Of a stretch of 64,000 bases of DNA, positions 58,667 to 64,000 are shown in pieces. Made by a program: the position numbers and the translations under genes. This DNA comes from Pseudoalteromonas phenolica (GTDB lineage: Bacteria; Pseudomonadota; Gammaproteobacteria; Enterobacterales; Alteromonadaceae), in the NCBI RefSeq assembly GCF_001444405.1, contig NZ_CP013187.1, forward strand, positions 248,001-312,000. Direction: 5' to 3'. Each line of letters begins with the position of its first letter. The first letter of the stretch is position 1. The notes under the pieces were generated by a model, which had not been told where the DNA came from, did not search any database, and saw nothing but the letters and a program-made list of their open reading frames with translations.

Positions 58667-59038
58667 TTATTTCACAGTTGGCAAATTTTCAGCTTGCCAG
58701 CTATTCATATCACCTGTTAAGTGTAAAAGAGTAAATCCATCTTTCGATAAGGCACGTTCAAAAATACCAGCTCTGCGACCAGAGCGGCAATAAACAACAA
58801 GCGTGTTTTCTTTTAGCGTATTAAGCAAATCTTGGTGTTGATCTATCTGATTGAAAGGGATGTTAATAGCGCCTTTGACATGCCCCGCTGCAAATTCTTC
58901 AGGGCTTCTTACATCAATGATCTTGTGTGGTATTGCAGACATTTGGTTAATTAGAAGCGCCTGTTGAGAGATTTGCTCAGTTTTACCTAAAGTAATAAAA
59001 CTACAAAGCAATAATGAAAGTAGCAGTACAAAACGCAT
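58667..59038 (-). CDS. Exported single-domain rhodanese
   Basis: A 123-residue protein with a signal peptide (MRFVLLLSLLLCSFITLGKT) and a single rhodanese domain: KIIDVRSPEEFAAGHVKGAINIPFNQI and the active loop VVYCRSGRRAGIF, whose Cys near residue 92 should carry sulfane sulfur. It is probably periplasmic; sulfur acceptor unknown. It lies 142 bases upstream of zur and is likely a separate transcript. Confidence 0.88.
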   Translation of the reverse strand: MRFVLLLSLLLCSFITLGKTEQISQQALLINQMSAIPHKIIDVRSPEEFAAGHVKGAINIPFNQIDQHQDLLNTLKENTLVVYCRSGRRAGIFERALSKDGFTLLHLTGDMNSWQAENLPTVK

Positions 59039-59160
59039 GGTTATCTCCTATTCAAATATAAATTAATCATACATACAAAATGCAAAAAAAGTTTATAACT
59101 TAAAAAGTAAATTTTAATTAAGTGTGTGAAAATAGAGCAAAGCTGTTTGTAGCCTAGTAT

Positions 59161-59186
59161 GCCCAGCTTTAGCTTAAGAGCTGGGC
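59161..59186 (-). terminator. Hairpin downstream of the OmpA-family lipoprotein gene
   Basis: A perfect 8-bp stem GCCCAGCT / AGCTGGGC (59161-59168, 59179-59186), 17 bases after the stop. There is no T run on the minus strand, so it may protect the mRNA end instead of ending transcription alone. Confidence 0.45.
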
Positions 59187-59202
59187 TAAGGGTTGAATGA
59201 TA

Positions 59203-59874
59203 TTATTTTTTCGCAGGGAAGATACTGATCTCAACTCGCCTGTTACAAGTGCGGCCAGCTTTGGTACTGTTATCGCAAATGGGCAGAGACTCACCCAGAC
59301 CTTCGGTGAATAAACGATCTGCAGTCACCTTTTGGCTTTGTAGGTAATTTTTTACTGAGTTCGCACGCTTTTCAGAGAGAGCTTTATTTAAAGACTCGCT
59401 GCCAGAACTATCAGTATGGCCTTCAATTAAAAGCTGAGTATCAGGGTACTCAACAAGCACTTTTGCAACCCCATCTAATGTCTTAAAAATTGAAGCACTC
59501 AGTTTGTCAGAGCCAGAATCAAACCCTATACCGTTTTGCATAGTTAATACGAGTTTATCCTCACCGACCCTTTTTACTTGAACGCCAGAGTTCATTAACT
59601 CTTCACGAAGTGCTGCTTCTTGCTTATCAAAGTAATAGCCAACACCTGCACCGATTGCACCTCCGGTTGTTGCACCTATAAGCGCACGCTTGCGTCGATC
59701 ATCAGCATCTTTACCTGTAGCTAAACCAACAATAGCCCCAGAAACAACGCCAATAATAGCACCTGTTGTCGCTGAATTTGTTTCACTTTCACCTGTGGTA
59801 GCATTCTGACGCTGCGACATTTGACAACCAGAAACTAAAATTAATGCACTCAGTGCTACTGCTAATTTTTTCAC
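59203..59874 (-). CDS. OmpA-family lipoprotein with glycine-zipper region
   Basis: A 223-residue lipoprotein. The GTG at 59874 starts a proper lipoprotein signal, VKKLAVALSALILVSGC, with Cys 17 as the lipid site; the longer frame from ATG 59916 would bury it. Residues about 30-85 are Gly/Ala-rich (TTGAIIGVVSGAIVGLATGKDADDRRKRALIGATTGGAIGAGVGYYFDKQE), a glycine-zipper motif; residues about 105-220 are an OmpA/Pal-type peptidoglycan-binding domain (LLIEGHTDSSGSESLNKALSEKRANSVKNYL...NRRVEISIFP). It resembles YiaD of E. coli. Likely outer-membrane anchored to the wall. Confidence 0.88.
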   Translation of the reverse strand: MKKLAVALSALILVSGCQMSQRQNATTGESETNSATTGAIIGVVSGAIVGLATGKDADDRRKRALIGATTGGAIGAGVGYYFDKQEAALREELMNSGVQVKRVGEDKLVLTMQNGIGFDSGSDKLSASIFKTLDGVAKVLVEYPDTQLLIEGHTDSSGSESLNKALSEKRANSVKNYLQSQKVTADRLFTEGLGESLPICDNSTKAGRTCNRRVEISIFPAKK

Positions 59875-60054
59875 GTAATATTCTCGACTTGATGTTTTGG
59901 TTAAAAATAAACGCATAGAGTTAGAAATGAGCTAAGGCCTAGATACTAGACTTTAAACCATTTAAAAACGTGCATATTGTAATATGAGTTATGCGCTTAC
60001 AAAGCTTTGATTTTAAAACGATGAGTTTGAATGAAATATGAATCTGGGAGTAAA

Positions 60055-60109
60055 TGGTGGCCCCACCTGGACTCGAACCAGGGACCTAACGATTATGAGT
60101 CGTGTGCTC
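60055..60109 (-). pseudogene. 3' fragment of a CAU tRNA gene (Ile2 or Met), likely island attachment site
   Basis: Read on the minus strand, 55 bases give the 3' part of a tRNA: GAGC of the D arm, an anticodon stem-loop ACGA-CTCATAA-TCGT with anticodon CAU, the variable loop, T arm CCTGG-TTCGAGT-CCAGG and the acceptor 3' strand GGGGCC-A with encoded CCA. The 5' third (acceptor 5' strand and most of the D arm) is missing, because the sequence right of 60109 is unrelated. The GGGGCC acceptor favours tRNA-Ile2, whose C34 is modified to lysidine, but elongator tRNA-Met is possible. Confidence 0.75.
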
Positions 60110-60126
60110 ATTTAACACCCTGTCTA

Positions 60127-60233
60127 TTACTTACTAATATTTACTATAAAGTAAACTTTAACTGTTAAAAGTAGACCTAAAAAATGGGTGGTTGACTTTA
60201 TGTAACCCTCATAGTAAAACTTACTAAGTTACT
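60127..60233. repeat. Array of TTACT/AGTAA motifs between tRNA fragment and recombinase gene
   Basis: TTACT occurs at 60127, 60131, 60141, 60221 and 60229, and its complement AGTAA at 60150 and 60213, seven copies in 107 bases, some paired as inverted repeats (TTTACT-ATAA-AGTAAA at 60140-60155; AGTAA-AAC-TTACT at 60213-60225). Such a cluster next to an integrase gene is compatible with recombinase arm sites or an operator. Confidence 0.45.
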
Positions 60234-60244
60234 AGGGAGGGGGT

Positions 60245-61753
60245 ATGGCTAGAGCACAACAATCAGCAGTTGCTAAACATCATGTGGTAGTGATCCAGCA
60301 AATCACTGGAATAACTGATCTAAAAATACCTGCTCTTTATATCAAAGTCGGTGATCAAACAATGTTAGTTCATTCATTGGTTGATTACTTCATGGCTTAC
60401 CCAACTCGAAGTTTAAATTGGAAGCGCAAAGTTTCTAGAGCATTGGGTTTGTTTTACGACTTCTGTATTTCTTACAATCTCGTTTACCGATCATCAAAAA
60501 CATTTAACTTTCATAAACGATTAATTAGAAAGTTTGCCTTGGCTTTGCACAAAGGAACAATTGATGTTGATGAGCATAACGACAAGTTAAGTTTGTATTG
60601 GCCTCCTGCAAGTATGGAAAGCACAAAATCAATACTATCAGCATTACAAACTTTTATTGATTGGTGTGAAGTTGAAGGAATAATTGAGCAGCAGTCTAGC
60701 AATTTGCTAACTCGTCCAAGTGATGAAAGAACAACGCTACGTTTTTTGAATCAAGCAGTTAAAGCTAAAGCCTTTATGTTCTTATCTCACACTGTGACAG
60801 CTTCTGAGTTAGCACAGGGTATAGCTAATCGGCAGGCCAATAAAATTATCGAGTTAGGTGGAGTTGGCAAGGGATCTGGCGAGGTTAAAAAATTCCCTGC
60901 TGAACTAGTCGCACCGTTAATGGAATATGGCTTCATTAAAGATGAGAGCGCTTCTTTACCTGAAGAGAGAGAAGACTTAACCGCTAAGATGATCACCTTG
61001 CTGCTGATATTTGGTGGCACACGGGTAAGCGAACCATTTCATATTTGGTATAACGATGTTGTGCCTCAGTTTGATGGCTCTTGTAAGGTATTTTTGCGGC
61101 ATCCTGCCGATGCTAATACTTTCATGGTTGGTGAACAAAATATGCTACGTAAAACCTATTTGGCGCAGCGAAATTTAAGACCAAGAAATGATGATAATAA
61201 CTCTAAAAGCTATAAGGCAGGTTGGAAAAATCTAAAGGTTGATAACACATTATCAGCCCCAGTCTTCTTTGTTCATCCCGCAGCAGAAGCTCTATTTAGG
61301 GAAATGTACATTTACTACCTCAGCTACCGTGAGCGGCTCATGAAAAGTTATACCGATAGGTACGGTACAGAGCACCCATTCCTGTTTGTAAAGCAAACTG
61401 ATAATGCAGGGGAACCATATAGCATTAAAGCCTATCAAGATGCTTTAAAACGTGCTTACAAGCGTTTAGAAAAGCGATTAGGTAGGCCAATCAAATATGG
61501 AAAGCTTGAGGGCACATCTCCGCATGGCCCTCGGCACTTGTATGGGCAGATTTTAGCTGAAGCAGGAGTACCCCAAAAGGTTATTCAAAATAGTCTCAGA
61601 CATCGTAGTGTGCTGTCTCAAGGCATTTATACTGAACCTACATTTAAGCATGTTACAAGCGAGCTAGAAAAGGCTAAACACTTAATTGAGTCAAATGGTT
61701 GTACATCGTTGGGTAAGTCAGACGTTGCAGTATTGGAGTGGAATAATGGCTAA
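60245..61753 (+). CDS. Tyrosine recombinase, GmtY-like (gamma-mobile-trio)
   Basis: A 502-residue site-specific recombinase. The catalytic residues are in place: Arg in FGGTRVSEPF near 260, HxxR in SPHGPRHLYG near 428-431, His in NSLRHRSVLS near 453 and Tyr in QGIYTEPTF near 461. The N-terminal 150 residues are a helical SAM-like DNA-binding part. Length, the GTSPHGPRHLYGQIL context and the overlap with a second, larger recombinase fit the GmtY family of gamma-mobile-trio islands as I recall it. It overlaps the next gene by 8 bases. GGGAGGGGG precedes the ATG. Its place, 135 bases from a broken tRNA, points to a genomic-island end. Confidence 0.8.
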   Translation: MARAQQSAVAKHHVVVIQQITGITDLKIPALYIKVGDQTMLVHSLVDYFMAYPTRSLNWKRKVSRALGLFYDFCISYNLVYRSSKTFNFHKRLIRKFALALHKGTIDVDEHNDKLSLYWPPASMESTKSILSALQTFIDWCEVEGIIEQQSSNLLTRPSDERTTLRFLNQAVKAKAFMFLSHTVTASELAQGIANRQANKIIELGGVGKGSGEVKKFPAELVAPLMEYGFIKDESASLPEEREDLTAKMITLLLIFGGTRVSEPFHIWYNDVVPQFDGSCKVFLRHPADANTFMVGEQNMLRKTYLAQRNLRPRNDDNNSKSYKAGWKNLKVDNTLSAPVFFVHPAAEALFREMYIYYLSYRERLMKSYTDRYGTEHPFLFVKQTDNAGEPYSIKAYQDALKRAYKRLEKRLGRPIKYGKLEGTSPHGPRHLYGQILAEAGVPQKVIQNSLRHRSVLSQGIYTEPTFKHVTSELEKAKHLIESNGCTSLGKSDVAVLEWNNG

Positions 61754-64000
61754 AGGAATAATTAGTGAGCTGACAGACGAGTTAGCAATTAGCTTTTTAG
61801 CATTGCAGCATTATCCTGTTGATCAAGATGTTATTGACTACTTAAATGAACGCTCTAAAGCTGATGATGAATTTTTACCATTAGTCGAAGTGCTAACTTT
61901 TCGAGGGGGAATTCCCTATAAAGAAAACTTAAAAGTGCTGGAAGCTGATAACGCTATTGAGTTGGTAAAAGATGCTTTAAAACAGGCGTATCACTTCGAG
62001 TCATTAAAAAAAAATCAAACAACTAAGAGAAACGCAATTATCATATTGCTCAGTTATATAGCTAAGTATTTTCAAATTACTTCTCTACAAGAAATCACAC
62101 TTGAAGTTTGGAATTCAATTGTAGCTCAGCTCAAAAATGAAGACACCAGCTATCGTGAGCAATTAGCTGAAAGGTTCATTAACGCTACTAGAATATTAGC
62201 CAAGACACTTGCAAAAGTTCACAACAATGATGAGTACATTGCCGCTATTTCTATCAAACGTAGCGACTACCATTTTGGCTCGATAGCCGCAGGATATGAG
62301 AAGTGGCATAGCCTTTTTGAAGAATGGCGTGATGGGTTGTTACTCAAAAGTACCAAGGATAGAAACGCTTCCTTTTCTAAGTTATTAAATTATTTGCGCA
62401 CAATTGAAAATTCCAATGATCCCTTTGTATTTCTGGCAACTGAAAGAAAATATACCTTTTGGAAGTATCTTGACGACAATGATGTAAACAATAAAAGAGC
62501 GGCAGCTCTTAACATGAATGATTTTGCTAACTGGATCATTGAAGGTCATCTTACTGAAGAAGATGAAGATGGTGGAGGAACAAGCATTGGCTATCCACTA
62601 TTAACAGCGAAAGAAATAAAACTGGTTATTGATACTAAGTACGATAACAAGTCTAAGCCACCCGAAAGTGTTAAGCAATCTATGCCTACTAAATGGTTAA
62701 TGCTTTGCAAAGAAATTCTATCTGAAGACGAATACGCTTGGCCCAAGTCTCAAGAAAAAGAGTACATAGAGGTAGTAAACTCAGACACCAACAAAATAGA
62801 AAGAATATGGTGCCCAGTCTCTACTCATCTATATCTTATAATGTGTGAACTACCAGTACGCAGAATACAGGTCAAATCATCAGATTCTGGTGAAGGCGAT
62901 AGCCAAATTTACTCTCAAGAAGATAAAAAGTGGGTGACGAACACTTCACTACATGCTGGCTACTGGAAGCAGTTAGGCAACAAAGTTGCAGAGCGTGGCT
63001 TTATTAGAAAAATACATAGTCAGGGTAAAGAAACTGTTGGCATATATATTAACACCAACAAAACGCAAGACAGAGCACAGGGTTTTTCTGAAACATCAGG
63101 TTATGAAATTCCTTGGCATAACGAATCGATCATCAAATATGCCTATGAACTTTTAGCTTGGCAGGAAAAATATAACCCCGTTAAAGCCCCTAAAAAATAC
63201 AAAGATATTCCTAAGAATGTTTGGTCAACCAGACCTACTGAATTAGTCAAAGAAATAATACCAGACAGGTTTTATTTATTTCGCTCGCCACTGAATCCTT
63301 CGGTAGATTCTCCACCTGCAGATTGGCTGTTGAATCGCTTTTGGTTAGCGCTAATGGATGAGTTAGAAAAGCGCTTAAAAGAACAAGGTGAAGACGTTGA
63401 GATAATCACTGACAGAGAAGAAAATGGTGTGCCCAAAGCATCTATATTCACGCCTCATGGCCTCAGAGTCACAGGCTTAACAGCGTTTGTTGAAAACGGT
63501 GTACCAATTGATATTTTAAGTAAAATTGTTGCAGGTCACGCTTCAATATTAATGACCTTGTATTATATCAAACATACTCCTGCACACGTCTCAGAAATTT
63601 TAACGTCCGCACAAAAACAGATTGAAGATAATCAGCAGATAGACTTTGCCAACTGGCTTAAATCATCTGCGTGGGCAGATGCTCAAAAATATTCAATTTT
63701 TAACGATGAACAAACCGCAAAAGGAGTATTTGAGCAAGGTGTTAGAGCACTGTGGGAAAGCAATCAACTAGGTTTATGCCCCAACGCAGGAACGCTTTGT
63801 AATATTGGTGGTGAACTTCTACGTAAAGCAGGTAAAAATGGTAAAGACGTATACGGTGAAGTGCCCGGAGGAGTAGGTAACTGTGTTCGTTGTCGTTTCT
63901 TCATCTCAGGCAAGCCTTGGCTAATACCATTATGGTTGCATGGCAACAAGTTATTAGCTGATGCACAAAAGCTTTCTATTGATGTAGAACAAGCAAGAAC
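61746..64000 (+). CDS. Second large tyrosine-recombinase-like protein, GmtZ-like, cut by window edge
   Basis: The frame is open from ATG 61746 to the edge: 751 codons without a stop. The N-terminal 300 residues are helical and hydrophilic. The recombinase core is recognisable but divergent: Arg in ELPVRRIQ near 369, HxxR in TPHGLRVTGLTAF near 571-574, His in VAGHASILM near 597 and Tyr in LYYIKHT near 606. Beyond it are two cysteine pairs (CPNAGTLC near 678-685; NCVRCRFF near 713-716) that could bind zinc. With the overlapping upstream gene it matches the GmtY-GmtZ order. A third gene (gmtX in such systems) would lie to the right, outside the window. No helpful neighbours remain to infer cargo. 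Confidence 0.75.
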   Translation, partial: MAKGIISELTDELAISFLALQHYPVDQDVIDYLNERSKADDEFLPLVEVLTFRGGIPYKENLKVLEADNAIELVKDALKQAYHFESLKKNQTTKRNAIIILLSYIAKYFQITSLQEITLEVWNSIVAQLKNEDTSYREQLAERFINATRILAKTLAKVHNNDEYIAAISIKRSDYHFGSIAAGYEKWHSLFEEWRDGLLLKSTKDRNASFSKLLNYLRTIENSNDPFVFLATERKYTFWKYLDDNDVNNKRAAALNMNDFANWIIEGHLTEEDEDGGGTSIGYPLLTAKEIKLVIDTKYDNKSKPPESVKQSMPTKWLMLCKEILSEDEYAWPKSQEKEYIEVVNSDTNKIERIWCPVSTHLYLIMCELPVRRIQVKSSDSGEGDSQIYSQEDKKWVTNTSLHAGYWKQLGNKVAERGFIRKIHSQGKETVGIYINTNKTQDRAQGFSETSGYEIPWHNESIIKYAYELLAWQEKYNPVKAPKKYKDIPKNVWSTRPTELVKEIIPDRFYLFRSPLNPSVDSPPADWLLNRFWLALMDELEKRLKEQGEDVEIITDREENGVPKASIFTPHGLRVTGLTAFVENGVPIDILSKIVAGHASILMTLYYIKHTPAHVSEILTSAQKQIEDNQQIDFANWLKSSAWADAQKYSIFNDEQTAKGVFEQGVRALWESNQLGLCPNAGTLCNIGGELLRKAGKNGKDVYGEVPGGVGNCVRCRFFISGKPWLIPLWLHGNKLLADAQKLSIDVEQAR

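Overview
This 64 kb window looks like a chromosomal segment of a marine gammaproteobacterium of the order Alteromonadales, most likely Pseudoalteromonas. The reasons are a base composition of roughly 40% GC, the protein flavour of the housekeeping genes, gene neighbourhoods shared with vibrios, Shewanella and E. coli (csrD-mreBCD-maf-rng-yhdP-nit-tldD; aroQ-accBC; dsbD-cutA / fxsA-groESL; slmA-coaBC / radC-rpmBG; psd-rsgA / orn-tRNA-Gly; rpsF-priB-rpsR-rplI; dnaB-alr), and promoters with a TAGAAT -10 box followed by a GC-rich discriminator. The genus is an inference; no rRNA gene is present to confirm it.

Layout. 1-830: 3' truncated membrane protein (minus). 0.97-6.8 kb: uvrA (minus), then an orphan periplasmic binding protein, the MFS transporter yajR and ssb. 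7-16.3 kb: csrD/mshH, a PLP-dependent deaminase family gene (minus), a PEGA/sulfatase-modifying-factor-like secreted protein, then the rod-shape operon mreBCD-maf-rng, continuing to 22.5 kb as yhdP-nit-tldD. 22.6-27.2 kb, minus strand: dsbD after cutA, then aroQ-accB-accC (fatty acid synthesis entry). 27.4-30.1 kb: fxsA and groES-groEL with a heat-shock promoter. 30.3-36.5 kb: a phosphatase/nuclease-fold lipoprotein, a two-gene RND efflux pump and a DUF3016 protein. 36.6-39.4 kb: a secreted S9 peptidase (minus), then a 407-bp MITE-like repeat. 39.9-46.7 kb: slmA, coaBC, radC, rpmB-rpmG, psd, rsgA, orn and two tRNA-Gly genes, each preceded by a broken tRNA-Gly copy. 46.8-48.4 kb: the rpsF-priB-rpsR-rplI operon with an S6:S18-type leader. 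48.6-54.4 kb: a minor-pilin operon (pilE-fimT-pilV-pilW-pilX) and an ECF sigma / anti-sigma / DUF4097 operon, both sitting between rplI and dnaB. 54.6-59.9 kb: dnaB, alr, yjbQ, cheX, zur, a rhodanese and an OmpA-family lipoprotein. From about 60.05 kb to the right edge: the left end of a genomic island, with a 3' tRNA fragment carrying anticodon CAU, an array of short TTACT/AGTAA motifs, and two overlapping tyrosine-recombinase genes that resemble the GmtY/GmtZ pair of gamma-mobile-trio elements.

Most genes form compact housekeeping operons with 1-17 nt overlaps. The lineage-specific parts are the pilin and sigma-factor insertions between rplI and dnaB, the tandemly duplicated tRNA-Gly unit, the MITE and its 44-bp relative, and above all the island at the right end, whose cargo lies beyond the window.
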